A stretch of 64,000 nucleotides of DNA from 'Nostoc azollae' 0708 (GTDB taxonomy: Bacteria; Cyanobacteriota; Cyanobacteriia; Cyanobacteriales; Nostocaceae). Below are positions 1 through 9,353 of this stretch, piece after piece. The stretch's first letter is position 1, and each line of letters starts with the position of its first letter. Both the position numbers and the translations under genes were made by a program. The notes beneath the pieces are model-generated. The model had not been told where the DNA came from and did no database searches. It worked only from the letters and a program-made list of their open reading frames with translations. The stretch covers positions 5,290,701 through 5,354,700 of the forward strand of contig NC_014248.1 of the NCBI RefSeq assembly GCF_000196515.1, read 5' to 3'.

Positions 1-745
1 TTCCACCAGCCAAAGAAGGAGGGCATCCACCCACAACAGATATGGGTGAAATATGTAATGCCATCTATTATCATTTGAAAACTGGATGTCAATGGAATAT
101 GCTTCCAGGTGACTTCCCGCCAAGGTCAACGGTATATAGCTATTACAGTAAATGGCAGGGCCAGGGGGTTTGGGAAAAATTCAACCATACATTGGGTGGT
201 CAAGTTCGCTCGAAATTAGGTAAATCAACACAACCTACCGCGCTCGCTGCAGACAGTCAGTCGGTCAACACTGACCAAAAAAAGGGGATGTGTATGGTTT
301 TGACGGATGTAAAAAGGTAAAAGGAAGAAAGGGGCAAACTTTAGTTGATAGCCTGGGACTTGTGTTGAAAGTTGTTGTTAGTGAAGCCAATGCCCCAGAA
401 CGAATACTTGCTGCCTATGCACTAATGGAACTGCTAGAGGAACCCACAGAATTATTGGAAAAAGTCCAAGTTTTATGGGTTGATTCCGGTTATGACGGTG
501 ATAAATTTGCACTTGCAGTTTGGTTCCTGATTCAAGCTCATGTTGAAGTCATAGGACCTACTGAGCAAGAATTTAAAGTTTTACCACAACCCTGGGTAGT
601 AGAAAGAACATTTGGGTGGTTTAACTAATATCATCGTCTAAGCAAGGATTATGAGCGTTTAACACAAATGAGGGAAGGGGCTATATATGCTCTTATGACT
701 AGAATTATGCTACTTCCTCTTGTCTCCTCAACATTTACTTTATAA
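1..745 (+). mobile_element. IS5-family element, copy 1, transposase pseudogene cut by the window edge
   Basis: This is a DDE transposase in two overlapping frames, 42-320 and 290-628. They join at a classic -1 slippery heptamer, A AAA AAG, at 278-284. After the slip the frame runs on through a GFDGCKK...KGRKG segment. The acidic triad is visible: D in AADSQSV, D in WVDSGYDGD, E in VVERTFGWF. The last part (629-745) is cut off by a TAA at 626-628. The second copy at 55.6-56.5 kb has CAA there, so this copy carries a nonsense mutation. The left end lies outside the window. The right end near 750-757 abuts IS1634-type sequence, so this IS appears to have jumped into another IS. IS5 assignment rests on motif pattern and length. 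Confidence 0.85.
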
Positions 746-756
746 ATCATCTCTCA

Positions 757-1208
757 GAGGCGATTGTTTTAAAATATTGGGGAAACATATATAACGGTTT
801 TTATACAAATCCTAACCCGTTGATTATCATGGGTTTTACTACATGACCCGGACTTACTTTCTCTCCAATTTCAACGATTATTTCTACTACTCCTATGGCG
901 TCTATTATTCCTGCTACCATGCCTAAATGGTCTAGGTTTTGAGTTTCCATTTTTTGAAGCTTTGATTTCACAACAGAATTAATCACAACAGGAGTTGTGA
1001 TTAATTCATTTCCTCTTCTGTTCTAATTTAATTTTTAAATCATTAAATTTTCTTTTCTTTTATCTTCTTTACAAAACTTTATTCTCTCACTCTATTGCCA
1101 TTTTAATCATCCTTGTTCTCATTAAGCTTTTTCTTGCTTCCAGGAGATTTAGTTGTTGTGTACTACTATCTGTGACAGTTAGGTTACAGTTAGGGTGCGG
1201 AAGGTGGG
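757..1208 (-). mobile_element. IS1634-type element, 5' fragment (copy a)
   Basis: The minus strand encodes the first 61 residues (986 to 801) of a DUF4277-type transposase, with the family-typical stretch NLDHLGMVAGIIDAIGVVEI and NGLGFV. The fragment and its upstream region up to a terminus reading GTGCGGAAGGTGGG at 1195-1208 are nearly identical to copy b (61.3-61.7 kb), and the terminal part matches copy c at the window end. The rest of the gene is missing because the IS5 copy sits immediately to the left. Calling the family IS1634 is from memory of the DUF4277 group. Confidence 0.75.
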
Positions 1209-1576
1209 TTGTATTTAATTTACCAACGATGGCAGATTTGGAAGTTTGGCTAAAACAACAAGAATGATCTTCGGTATGTGCGATCGATCGCTTTGCTCTT
1301 CCCAGCTATCGCTCTCATGTAACTAAAAAAGGCAGAAGTTAAGAAAGAATGAAGCACAAAGGAGCGTATCGCTAAAGCGAAAGCTCCGCTAACGCGTAGC
1401 GTCCCGAAGGGATAGGACAGGAAAGAAAGAGAAATTCAGAGAGATTTTGCGTAAGTCTTAAGAATATAAATCTACAAAAAGAGTGAGCGCTGTGATCGCA
1501 CTGTATTACTTACGGGCTGGCATACTTTTCAATGTTTTGGAGATAGTATTCAGTATTACTCACAATTTTTTTTAAA
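1209..1576. other. intergenic remnant with a dispersed palindromic repeat
   Basis: No intact gene is visible. A short frame at about 1220-1267 reads like the tail of a lost gene directly after the IS1634 end. At about 1366-1418 lies a GC-rich palindromic repeat (gcgtagcgtcccgaaggg type) of the sort scattered through Nostocales genomes; related pieces occur at about 20958 and 31675. HIP1-like gcgatcgatcgc is at about 1289. Confidence 0.5.
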
Positions 1577-1740
1577 CTTTTGAAATATATGGGGTAAATT
1601 GCTCCATTGAAATAGTATTATCACCATACTTATGATACAGCTTCAAGTAATTGATAATTTCAGTTTTCGTCTGAGTATCTACTAAATTAAAAAAAGGATC
1701 ATTACGATTATAAGAGTGATACTTAGAAAAATGAGTTCCA
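1577..1740 (-). pseudogene. 3' remnant of an unrecognised gene
   Basis: A continuous minus-strand frame of about 54 codons ends with TAA at 1577-1579. It contains FSKYHSYNRNDPFF and TEIINYLKLYHKYGDN, which look like real protein, but I do not recognise the family. It has no start of its own and is fused in a different frame to the end of the DUF5615-like toxin fragment at about 1735-1740, so it is probably the tail of a gene joined by deletion. Confidence 0.4.
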
Positions 1741-1874
1741 AAATATCTACATCAGCCGCTGTATTAGGGAGTAAATCTATCTGTACAGCGCAAAATGTCA
1801 TATCCCTTCAATGTTAATGCTGCAACTGTTAGAGGGGAAATATGCACATCAGCAATCAAGCGAAGGTTATTCAT
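1735..1874 (-). pseudogene. DUF5615-like (PIN-type) toxin, truncated and frameshifted
   Basis: Reading from the ATG at 1874 gives MNNLRLIADVHISPLTVAAL then LKGYDILRCTD, which resembles the start of DUF5615 PIN-like toxins, small RNases of type II toxin-antitoxin pairs. After CTD the frame breaks at a GATA-GATT duplication-like site (about 1777). The right frame resumes as LLPNTAADVDILEL and then runs into unrelated sequence, so the catalytic C-terminus is missing. The ATG overlaps the stop of the upstream antitoxin gene by 4 bases (ATGA), the usual arrangement of such operons. The family call is by memory and is moderately sure. Confidence 0.6.
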
Positions 1875-2100
1875 GCTGAAGGAATACCTACAGTTTTGTC
1901 AGAAACTGTCCAAGGAGTATAGTTGAGAGCCTGTCGGATATCTTCATCCTCTAATTCTGGATAAGCTTCTAAAACTTCCTGAACGGAAAGGTTACTGGCC
2001 ATTTTAGCACAAAGCCCACAGTAATAGGCATTCCCCGGATGGTTCGTTATCCGAGGCAAACGTTAGGATTAACAGTAATACGATCTAATTGAGCAAGCAC
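1871..2100 (-). pseudogene. DUF433-family antitoxin, broken
   Basis: The GTG at 2100 starts VLAQLDRITVNPNVCLG, then an in-frame TAA replaces what is normally Gln, followed by RTIRG and TVGFVLK. A one-base deletion in an A run at about 2000 shifts the frame, and the last 43 residues (SNLSVQEVLEAYPELEDEDI onward) are read in the next frame. DUF433 proteins are DNA-binding antitoxins paired with DUF5615 toxins; the partner follows with an ATGA overlap. Both partners are dead, as expected if the toxin decayed first or together with the antitoxin. Confidence 0.7.
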
Positions 2101-2227
2101 TGTAGGACTCCTTAACTAGAAAGATTCTTTCCCCATTCTCACATACAGCAGACCAATATAGAAAAAAGTCAATTAGTCTTAATTTTGGTTACAGTTAGAT
2201 TACAAATAAATCGTGAGGGGTGATACT

Positions 2228-3811
2228 ATGCGTGTTTTGCTAGTTTATCCAATATTTCCCAAAACCTTTTGGTCCTATGAAAAAGTCCTAGCACTGGTAG
2301 ACAGAAAGGTTTTGTTACCACCATTGGGTTTAGTCACAGTAGCGGCGATTTTGCCCCAAGAATGGGAATTTAAACTTGTAGATCGTAACATCCGCGCTGC
2401 CACCGAAGAAGAATGGGCATGGGCAGATATAGTCATATTCTCGGCTATGATTGTCCAAAAACAAGACTTACTAGATCAAATTCGGGAAGCAAAAAGACGT
2501 GGTAAGTTAGTGGCTTTGGGTGGACCCTATCCCACATCTACAGCCGATGAAGTAGAAGCAGCAGGGGCAGATTTCCTAATCTTGGATGAAGGAGAAATCA
2601 CTTTACCCATGTTTGTGGAAGCTGTACAAAAAGGTGAAAAATCTGGAGTTTTCCGCGCTACAGAAAAACCTGATGTCACAGGTACACCCATTCCCCGCTT
2701 TGATTTATTAGAATCTGATGCCTATGATATGATGTCGGTGCAGTTTTCGCGTGGTTGTCCCTTCCAGTGCGAATTTTGCGACATCATTGTATTATATGGA
2801 CGCAAACCCAGAACCAAAACACCCGCACAACTGTTAGCAGAATTAGATTATCTGTATGAGTTGGGTTGGAGACGTGGTGTATTCATGGTAGATGATAACT
2901 TTATTGGCAACAAACGCAATGTGAAATTGTTGCTGAAAGAGTTAAAAGTTTGGATGGCTGAACATCAATATCCCTTCAATTTTGACACAGAAGCTTCCAT
3001 TGACTTGGCACAAGATGCAGAGATGATGGAGTTGATGGTTGATTGCGGATTTAAAGCAGTATTTTTGGGTATTGAAACACCAGATGAAGATAGTTTACAA
3101 CTAACTAAGAAATTCCAAAATACTCGCAGTTCTTTAACTGAGTCTGTAGAAACTATCATTAAAGCTGGACTGCGGCCAATGGCTGGGTTTATTATTGGTT
3201 TTGATGGTGAAAAAGCCGGTGCAGGCGATCGCATCGTCAGATTTGCAGAACAAGCAGCCATCCCTTCTACCACCTTTGCTATGTTACAAGCATTACCCAA
3301 CACTGCATTGTGGCATCGCCTAAAAAAAGAAGGCAGACTGCGGGAAAATAAAGACGGAAACATCAATCAAACCACATTGATGAATTTTATTCCCACCCGT
3401 CCCCTAGAAGAACTTGCTAGGGAATATGTGGAAGCCTTCTGTGCTTTATATGACCCAGTGGCATATTTAGATCGCACCTATCGCTGTTTCTTAATGTTGG
3501 GTTCTCCCGAATGGACAGCACCAGCTAAAACGCCAGAATGGGTAGTTATCAAAGCACTGCTAATTGTAATTTGGAGACAAGGTTTTAAACGGGAAACCCG
3601 CTGGAAATTCTGGCATCACTTCTTGAGCATTCTCAAGCATAACCCCAAAGTAATTGAACAGTACGTTTCTACTTGCGCCCACATCGAACATTTTATGGAA
3701 TATCGGCAAATTGTGCGCGATGAAATTGAAAGTCAATTAGCCGCTTATTTAGCCCAAGGTGCAGAAAAACCTTATATTCCAGAAAAGGAAAAAGTAGAAG
3801 CGGTAGTTTAG
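2228..3811 (+). CDS. B12-binding-domain radical SAM protein (DUF4070 type)
   Basis: The N-terminal 150 residues look like a cobalamin-binding Rossmann domain, and the radical SAM domain follows with the cluster motif CPFQCEFC (C-x3-C-x2-C, about residue 180). After the core comes a C-terminal region like DUF4070. Such enzymes use an iron-sulfur cluster and SAM for radical chemistry, often methylation; the substrate here is unknown. A GTG at 2213 could start it, but the ATG at 2228 is preferred because GAGGGG lies at the right distance upstream and MRVLLVYP is the family start. It stands alone; the next gene points the other way. The frame is intact and contains a HIP1-like site. Confidence 0.85.
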   Translation: MRVLLVYPIFPKTFWSYEKVLALVDRKVLLPPLGLVTVAAILPQEWEFKLVDRNIRAATEEEWAWADIVIFSAMIVQKQDLLDQIREAKRRGKLVALGGPYPTSTADEVEAAGADFLILDEGEITLPMFVEAVQKGEKSGVFRATEKPDVTGTPIPRFDLLESDAYDMMSVQFSRGCPFQCEFCDIIVLYGRKPRTKTPAQLLAELDYLYELGWRRGVFMVDDNFIGNKRNVKLLLKELKVWMAEHQYPFNFDTEASIDLAQDAEMMELMVDCGFKAVFLGIETPDEDSLQLTKKFQNTRSSLTESVETIIKAGLRPMAGFIIGFDGEKAGAGDRIVRFAEQAAIPSTTFAMLQALPNTALWHRLKKEGRLRENKDGNINQTTLMNFIPTRPLEELAREYVEAFCALYDPVAYLDRTYRCFLMLGSPEWTAPAKTPEWVVIKALLIVIWRQGFKRETRWKFWHHFLSILKHNPKVIEQYVSTCAHIEHFMEYRQIVRDEIESQLAAYLAQGAEKPYIPEKEKVEAVV

Positions 3812-3904
3812 GATATTCTAGAATTAGACGCAAAGGCAAGAAGAGTAATATATGTATACTTTGCGTCATTATTAATAATGACAGCTTTCATCAAAGGAGG
3901 GCTT

Positions 3905-3979
3905 ATGACTCAAGTTATGGAAAGTTCTTTGGGTTTAGTAACAGAAGAACAACACTTCTTATGTTTGGGAATAAATTAG
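3905..3979 (+). CDS. very short ORF with a strong ribosome binding site
   Basis: A 24-residue frame (MTQVMESSLGLVTEEQHFLC...) starts 6 bases after AAAGGAGGG, a near-perfect Shine-Dalgarno sequence. It ends early at TAG 3977-3979. The quality of the ribosome site suggests the start of a real gene whose body was lost by deletion or a nonsense change, rather than a functional peptide. I do not recognise the family. Confidence 0.35.
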   Translation: MTQVMESSLGLVTEEQHFLCLGIN

Positions 3980-4011
3980 GAACGATTTATAGATAAATTA
4001 AACAACTTCTA

Positions 4012-4044
4012 TCAGCAATCAGCAATCACCAATCACCAATCACC
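4012..4044. repeat. short tandem heptamer repeat (CAATCAC type)
   Basis: About 4 to 5 units related to caatcac/caatcag lie directly after the moeA stop codon. Such short tandemly repeated sequences are typical of heterocystous cyanobacteria. Confidence 0.75.
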
Positions 4045-4046
4045 AG

Positions 4047-5270
4047 CTATAGCTGCAAAACGAAAACTTCCTCACCAGAATAAACCAAAGTTTTACCCAC
4101 AGGTAAGACAGCCAAAGCATTTGTTTGCGCTAAATTAATTAAATTACCCGAACTATCATTACCCTCGGCTTTGTGAAATTGATAACCACCATTTACCAGA
4201 TGTAACTTACCCCAAACATAAGTTTCCATCTTACCATTTGATTGTAATTCTGAATGCGATCGCACTTTCAAAAATTTTCCTTCCCAACCTTTAGAAAGTC
4301 CCGCCAGTTTTTTAATTGTTGGTTGTACAAACCGCCAGCAAGTAACCAAACCAGAAACAGGATTTCCAGGTAAACCAAAGTATAATGAATTGGGGAAAGT
4401 TGCAAAAGTCAGAGGTTTTCCCGGACGCATTTGCACAGAGCTAAAGTGAACTTTTGCCCCCAGAGACACTAAAATCTTATCTATGTAGTCATAATCGCCC
4501 ACAGATACACCACCAGTAGAAATAACTATATCAGCGTTGGCGATCGCATAATCTATAATTTCTTTTAAAGCCGTAGGATCATCTTTAACAATTCCTAACA
4601 GTAACACTTCCGCACCCAGTTCCCTTACCAAAGTAGCCAAAGCATACTGATTAGAATCAACAATTTGCCCAGGTTTGAGCATTTCTTCCGGCATCACCAA
4701 CTCATTACCACTGGAAAGAATCGCCACACGGGGACGACGGAAAACACAGACTTGCTCACGTCCTGCCCCAGCTAAAACCCCAATTTCAGAAGCATTTAAA
4801 CTAATACCTGCGGGTAACAGTTGCTTTCCAGCTTGGTAAAAATCACCCTTGCGTCTAACAAACTCTTCTAGTTGAGGTGCAGCAAAGATAAAAATGCGGT
4901 TTTCTTCCTGGTGAGTCTTTTCCTGCATAACAACAGTATCCGCACCTGTTGGCATCACCGCACCTGTAAAAATTCGCGCCGCTTCTCCTGGTTTAATAGT
5001 CACTTGGGGTTGATATCCGGCGGGAATTTCTTCCACAACTGTCAAAATAATGGGTTTATTAGCCCTTGCTTGCTGCACATCTGCATAACGCACAGCATAA
5101 CCATCCATTGCCGAATTATCCCAATGGGGAAAATCGAAGGAACTGGTAACAGGAGTGGCTAAAATACGATTATTTGCCATCAACAAATCGACAAATTCTA
5201 TATCCTGCTGGTTATCCAGCGGTTGTATAGCATTGAAAATAGTAGCTTCTGCATCTCTGACTGACAGCAT
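4047..5270 (-). CDS. moeA: molybdopterin molybdenumtransferase MoeA
   Basis: The 407-residue product matches the usual length. It inserts molybdate into adenylylated molybdopterin, the last step of molybdenum cofactor synthesis, which feeds enzymes such as nitrate reductase. Visible family motifs are HWDNSAMDGYA near the start, the MPTGADTVV loop, IVISTGGVSVGDYDY of the MoCF-binding fold, MRPGKP, and GLPGNPVSG. The C-terminal domain IV is present (LPVGKTLVYSGEEVFVLQL). The ATG at 5270 gives the canonical MLSVRDAEATIF start. No operon partner is near; the region upstream holds no gene for about 390 bases. Confidence 0.93.
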   Translation of the reverse strand: MLSVRDAEATIFNAIQPLDNQQDIEFVDLLMANNRILATPVTSSFDFPHWDNSAMDGYAVRYADVQQARANKPIILTVVEEIPAGYQPQVTIKPGEAARIFTGAVMPTGADTVVMQEKTHQEENRIFIFAAPQLEEFVRRKGDFYQAGKQLLPAGISLNASEIGVLAGAGREQVCVFRRPRVAILSSGNELVMPEEMLKPGQIVDSNQYALATLVRELGAEVLLLGIVKDDPTALKEIIDYAIANADIVISTGGVSVGDYDYIDKILVSLGAKVHFSSVQMRPGKPLTFATFPNSLYFGLPGNPVSGLVTCWRFVQPTIKKLAGLSKGWEGKFLKVRSHSELQSNGKMETYVWGKLHLVNGGYQFHKAEGNDSSGNLINLAQTNALAVLPVGKTLVYSGEEVFVLQL

Positions 5271-5660
5271 ATTTAATTATGATAGTTTTGGATATTTTAA
5301 TCTAGTGTTGTGCAACTTCTATAGGTCTTACCCAAGTGTCACAATTAAGTTTCTTATAGGATGGTCAGATGAAGTCACTGGTTTAACCAGAACTTTGGGA
5401 ATTAATAATTAATTTTATCACCGTTTAAACCTAATCCTGTGATGTGATTTGCGGCTTTCATCCCTTGCGTGAAGGCTAAGGTGTACACACAAGTCCTACC
5501 TGTCTTCGTTTCAGCTTTTTTTCCTATAAAATGGGCTAATTTGTACTATTTTTTGCTTCTTCTTTAACTAAGTTCTGAACGCTGCTATATCGCTTTAATT
5601 TAATATTAAAGATACGGGCAACAATTCTTTTCATACACCTACACATCAATACCTATTCTA
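5271..5660. other. intergenic region
   Basis: No gene, tRNA or clear repeat is seen. The stretch is AT-rich and separates the divergent moeA and RDD genes, so promoters for both probably lie here. I could not assign specific -10/-35 boxes. Confidence 0.4.
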
Positions 5661-6175
5661 CATGACCATAGTTCAAACAGCCCAAAAACACTATCCCAAG
5701 GCAGAAATTACCCGTCGAGGCATGGCACTGGGAATAGATTTTGTTGGTGCATGGTTGGTTGGTCAGTTCTCTCTTGGGAAGCAATGATCTAGCTATTCAA
5801 TTTGCCCAAATCTTTGTTTTTATTCTCACTTGGATGATTTTGCGGGTTTTAATCGTCTATAACAATCAGGGACAGAGTTTAGGAAGATGGGCTTTTAATT
5901 TAAAAGTTATAGAAGTTGACCATGGGCAAATAGTCAGCAGAATACCTGAAGTACAGGCATTATTGCAGCGTGAGGGGATTATTTGCTTTGGTTGCTTCTT
6001 AGGCTCAATTTTTTTGAGGAACATAATAGCGAATCCGACTGCTATACTGCTAGTGCTTCCCCTAGGGATTGACTGTGGTGCAGCCTTCTCAGAGACTCAG
6101 ATGCGACAGGCTCTCCATGACCGCTATGCTAAAACTATGATCGTTTCGTCACAGCGCGGCTATTCGCTGGATTGA
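5661..6175 (+). pseudogene. RDD-family membrane protein, frameshifted
   Basis: The ATG at 5661 starts MTIVQTAQKHYPKAEITRRG, then GMALGIDFVGAWLV. The frame then shifts by one base within TTGGTTGGTCAG (about 5750-5762) and continues as SSLLGSNDLAIQF, ending at 6175. Several hydrophobic segments and the QGQSLGRWAFNLKV motif fit the RDD family of small membrane proteins of unknown transport function. It lies just upstream of rpmG in the same direction. A sequencing error at the shift would restore a 171-residue gene. Confidence 0.7.
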
Positions 6176-6282
6176 AAATTTAAGCGAATAGTTGAAAAAG
6201 TGCGGCGAAATGTGAGAAGATTGTCATTTGTGTTAAATCTCTCCCGGCTTTACTGTTTGTAAGATTATGGCTTTGTAAGATT

Positions 6283-6477
6283 ATGGCTAAGAGTAAAGGT
6301 GCCCGCATAATAGTGACACTAGAATGCACCGAGTGTCGTACTAACCCAGACAAGCGTTCTCCAGGCGTTTCTCGCTATACCAGCACCAAGAACCGTCGGA
6401 ACACCACTGGCCGCTTAGAACTGAAAAAGTTCTGTACCCACTGTAATAAACACACTGTTCACAAGGAAATCAAGTAA
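6283..6477 (+). CDS. rpmG: 50S ribosomal protein L33
   Basis: The 64-residue basic protein has the L33 pattern, with two CxxC pairs (CTEC and CTHC) of the zinc-binding type and the end HTVHKEIK. It is part of the large ribosomal subunit near the E site. rpsR follows after 2 bases, and RNase R follows rpsR; this order is conserved in cyanobacteria. The start ATG at 6283 gives the standard MAKSKGARI. Confidence 0.96.
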   Translation: MAKSKGARIIVTLECTECRTNPDKRSPGVSRYTSTKNRRNTTGRLELKKFCTHCNKHTVHKEIK

Positions 6478-6479
6478 AG

Positions 6480-6695
6480 ATGAGCTATTACCGTCGTCGC
6501 CTGTCGCCAATTAAGCCAGGAGAGCCAATAGATTATAAAGATGTTGATTTATTGCGTAAATTTATCACTGAGCGTGGTAAAATATTGCCCCGGCGGATTA
6601 CTGGGTTGACATCTCAGCAACAGCGTGAATTAACATTAGCAATTAAACGCGCCCGGATTGTGGCATTGTTGCCATTCATCAACGCAGAAGGCTAA
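6480..6695 (+). CDS. rpsR: 30S ribosomal protein S18
   Basis: The 71-residue product has the S18 core [20 protein letters not shown] and [19 protein letters not shown]. It binds S6 on the small subunit platform. It lies 2 bases after rpmG, so the two are almost certainly one transcript. Confidence 0.96.
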   Translation: MSYYRRRLSPIKPGEPIDYKDVDLLRKFITERGKILPRRITGLTSQQQRELTLAIKRARIVALLPFINAEG

Positions 6696-7002
6696 GAAAA
6701 TTTTGGATTTTGGATTTTGGATTGGAGATAATGATCCAAATAAGTAACGTTGGCATTATGATTAAACGTTTACTTTCAGTCCAAAATCTAAAATTCCATT
6801 CAGGTTAAGGGAGTGTATAATAACATTCCAGATTTCAAATCCTTGGATTTGGGTGATAGGGAACAGGGAATAGGTAATAGGGAACAGGTAAGAACTTTAC
6901 CAATTACCAAACTAAACCAGACCATAGGTAACTTAAGTTACTAGTCATTCAATCCAAAATCTAAAATCTAAAATCTAAAATTACTAAATAAGTGCGAGAG
7001 TT
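6696..7002. repeat. intergenic region with several short tandem repeats
   Basis: Units such as tttggattttgga (about 6700-6722), gggaacagg/gggaatagg (about 6859-6890) and aaaatct (about 6951-6982, four units) fill the gap between rpsR and the RNase gene. No gene is seen. Confidence 0.7.
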
Positions 7003-9054
7003 GTGGAGAAGGGGACGCTAGTTGAATTTAGGGTTCAAGGCGATCGCCGTCTGGGAGTGGTAGATCGTCCAGACGGAAAGACCCGTTGGTTTGTAGTAGA
7101 TGAACGAGGTCAATCCCACAGCCTCGCGCCTCGACAACTAACCTATACAGTAAACGGGGAAACTTACAAACCCTCAGATATTGCCCAATTTTCAGAACAA
7201 GTCAAACCGTACCTAGATCCATCTAGCTTAGAAGTGGCTTGGGAATTATTGGTGGAAGATGGAGAAACAGTCACCCCTAGCCAAATGGCTAATTTGCTGT
7301 TTTCACAATCTGAACCGCCATACTGTTACGCTGCTCATTGCTTGTTATCAGAAGACAAACTCTATTTCAAGCAAAAAGGTGAAGCTTATGAACCCCGCAG
7401 CGCAGCACAAGTAGCAGAACGTAAGCATCAAATAGAAGTAGAAGCGCAAAAAGCTAAGGGACAGCAGGAATTTTTAGCGCGTGTAGAACAGGCACTCAAG
7501 GGTGAAGCAGTAGAATGGCAACGGCAAGACCGTCAGCGTTTGGAAGCATTAGAAAAGTATGCATCCTTAGTGGCGGATATTGTGCGGACGGGGGTAAACT
7601 CCGATTCTTTAGCCCGCGCTTACCCACCTCCAGCCCCAGTCTTAGAAACCATGAATATGCTGGGACGTTCTGGTACACCTCTAGCAGCCTTTCAACTGTT
7701 GATCGACTTGGGTTGGTGGGGTCCGCATGAGAACCTGTTCCTGCGTCGTTCTTCAATTCCCGTCCAGTTTCCCAACAAGGTATTAGAAGTGGCGCAACAA
7801 CGCTTGGATTTTCCACCAACTGACTTAGATACAAATCGACTGGATCTAACTCATCTCAAGGTATACACAATTGATGATGAAAGTACCACGGAAATAGATG
7901 ATGGTCTAAGTTGGGAAGTATTACTAGATGGACAGGAACGGCTATGGGTGCATATTGCTGACCCTACGCGGTGGTTAATGCCAGAAGATGAATTAGATTT
8001 AGAAGCCAGAAAGCGGGGAAGCACTGTTTATTTACCGACGGGGATGATTCCCATGTTCCCGGAGGTACTAGCAACTGGTCCGATGAGTTTGGTACAGGGG
8101 AAAATTTGTTACTCCCTCAGCTTTGGCATAGTTTTGGACGAAACTGGGGCTGTGGAAGATTACTGTATTCATGCCAGCTTGATGAAGCCTACCTATCGTC
8201 TCACCTATGAAGATGTAGATGAGATGCTGGAATTAGGGGTAGAAGCAGAACCAGAAATTGCTGCGATCGCAAATTGGGCAAAAAAGCGTAAAACCTGGAG
8301 ATATAACCAAGGAGCCATCAGCATCAATATGCCAGAGGCAATGATTAAAGTCAAAGGCGATGATGTCACCATAGATATTTTAGATGATTCCTCCTCCCGG
8401 CAATTAGTTGCCGAAATGATGATTCTTGCGGGAGAAGTAGCCGCACGTTACGGTCAAACCCATAACATTCCCCTACCCTTCCGTGGTCAACCCCAACCAG
8501 AACTACCACCAGAAGAAGAATTACTCCTACTTCCCGCAGGCTTTGTTCGTGCCTGTGCCATGCGTCGGTGTATGCCCAAGAGCGAAATGAGTATTACTCC
8601 TGTGCGCCATGCTGGTTTGGGACTAGATACCTACACCCAAGCAACTTCACCAATTCGTCGTTACAGCGACCTATTAACCCACTTCCAACTCAAGGCACAC
8701 CTGCGGGGTGAAGATTTGCCCTTTTCAGCCGAACAACTCAAAGAAGTGATGATGACCGTCACCACTACCACCCAAGAAGTGACAATGGTGGAACGACAAA
8801 CTAACAGATATTATGCTCTAGAATATTTGCGTCGTCATCCTGAACAGATATGGCAAATCACAGTTTTGATGTGGTTACGAGAAGATAGCAATTTAGCATT
8901 AATTCTGTTAGAAGATTTAGGTTTACAATTGCCAATGGCCTTTAGAAGGACGGTCAATTTAGGAGAACAATTATTAGTGAAAGTGAGCCTTGCTGATCCA
9001 CAGAAAGATATGATTCAGTTTCAAGAAATAATTTATCAAGAAGCTGCTCTTTAA
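7003..9054 (+). CDS. ribonuclease R/II family exoribonuclease
   Basis: This 683-residue protein has an N-terminal RNA-binding region, a central RNB catalytic domain and a C-terminal OB-type end. The RNB active site is visible as TIDDESTTEIDDGLSW, whose Asp residues bind Mg2+; further conserved parts are HIADPTRWL and QATSPIRRYSDLL. The enzyme degrades RNA 3' to 5'. It starts with GTG at 7003 (MEKGTLVEF); no ATG lies in frame nearby. It follows rpmG-rpsR, as in other cyanobacteria, where the homologue is also known as zam. The frame is intact. Confidence 0.93.
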   Translation: MEKGTLVEFRVQGDRRLGVVDRPDGKTRWFVVDERGQSHSLAPRQLTYTVNGETYKPSDIAQFSEQVKPYLDPSSLEVAWELLVEDGETVTPSQMANLLFSQSEPPYCYAAHCLLSEDKLYFKQKGEAYEPRSAAQVAERKHQIEVEAQKAKGQQEFLARVEQALKGEAVEWQRQDRQRLEALEKYASLVADIVRTGVNSDSLARAYPPPAPVLETMNMLGRSGTPLAAFQLLIDLGWWGPHENLFLRRSSIPVQFPNKVLEVAQQRLDFPPTDLDTNRLDLTHLKVYTIDDESTTEIDDGLSWEVLLDGQERLWVHIADPTRWLMPEDELDLEARKRGSTVYLPTGMIPMFPEVLATGPMSLVQGKICYSLSFGIVLDETGAVEDYCIHASLMKPTYRLTYEDVDEMLELGVEAEPEIAAIANWAKKRKTWRYNQGAISINMPEAMIKVKGDDVTIDILDDSSSRQLVAEMMILAGEVAARYGQTHNIPLPFRGQPQPELPPEEELLLLPAGFVRACAMRRCMPKSEMSITPVRHAGLGLDTYTQATSPIRRYSDLLTHFQLKAHLRGEDLPFSAEQLKEVMMTVTTTTQEVTMVERQTNRYYALEYLRRHPEQIWQITVLMWLREDSNLALILLEDLGLQLPMAFRRTVNLGEQLLVKVSLADPQKDMIQFQEIIYQEAAL

Positions 9055-9057
9055 TAT

Positions 9058-9100
9058 GGTGATTGGTAATTGGGGATTGGTAATTGGTAATTGGGGATTT
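9058..9100. repeat. short tandem repeat (GGTAATTGGGGATT type)
   Basis: Imperfect units of ggtgattggtaattgggg follow directly after the RNase stop codon. They resemble the heptamer repeats at 10.77 kb. Confidence 0.7.
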
Positions 9101-9122
9101 GTTCCCCATCACCCCATCAATT

Positions 9123-9353
9123 CTACTGTAATTTCTTCAACACCTCATCAGTAAAGGGATTTTTCCCGGCTTCCAATTCCCTCACCCAACCTTGTCGTTG
9201 TGCTTTGGTATCTTTATCACCAGCCCACTTAATATAAGCCTCAAAATCCTCAATAGGCGCTGGATAGTTACTTGTCAACACCCTTGCTATACCACGACTA
9301 TAGCTTGTTGTTTTGAGCGTACATAAGTTATCACTATAAAAAATGATGAATTT
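9123..9353 (-). pseudogene. C-terminal remnant of an unrecognised gene
   Basis: A minus-strand frame of about 75 codons ends at TAG 9123-9125. It reads RGIARVLTSNYPAPIEDFEA, YIKWAGDKDTKAQRQGWVRE and LEAGKNPFTDEVLKKLQ. It has no start and is cut off at the glycosyltransferase start at 9354. The composition looks like genuine protein, but I do not know the family. Confidence 0.45.

Noticed and set aside
2965..3366. A 133-codon ORF inside the radical SAM gene on the minus strand
   Set aside because: The plus-strand gene is complete with all motifs, so this is a shadow ORF.
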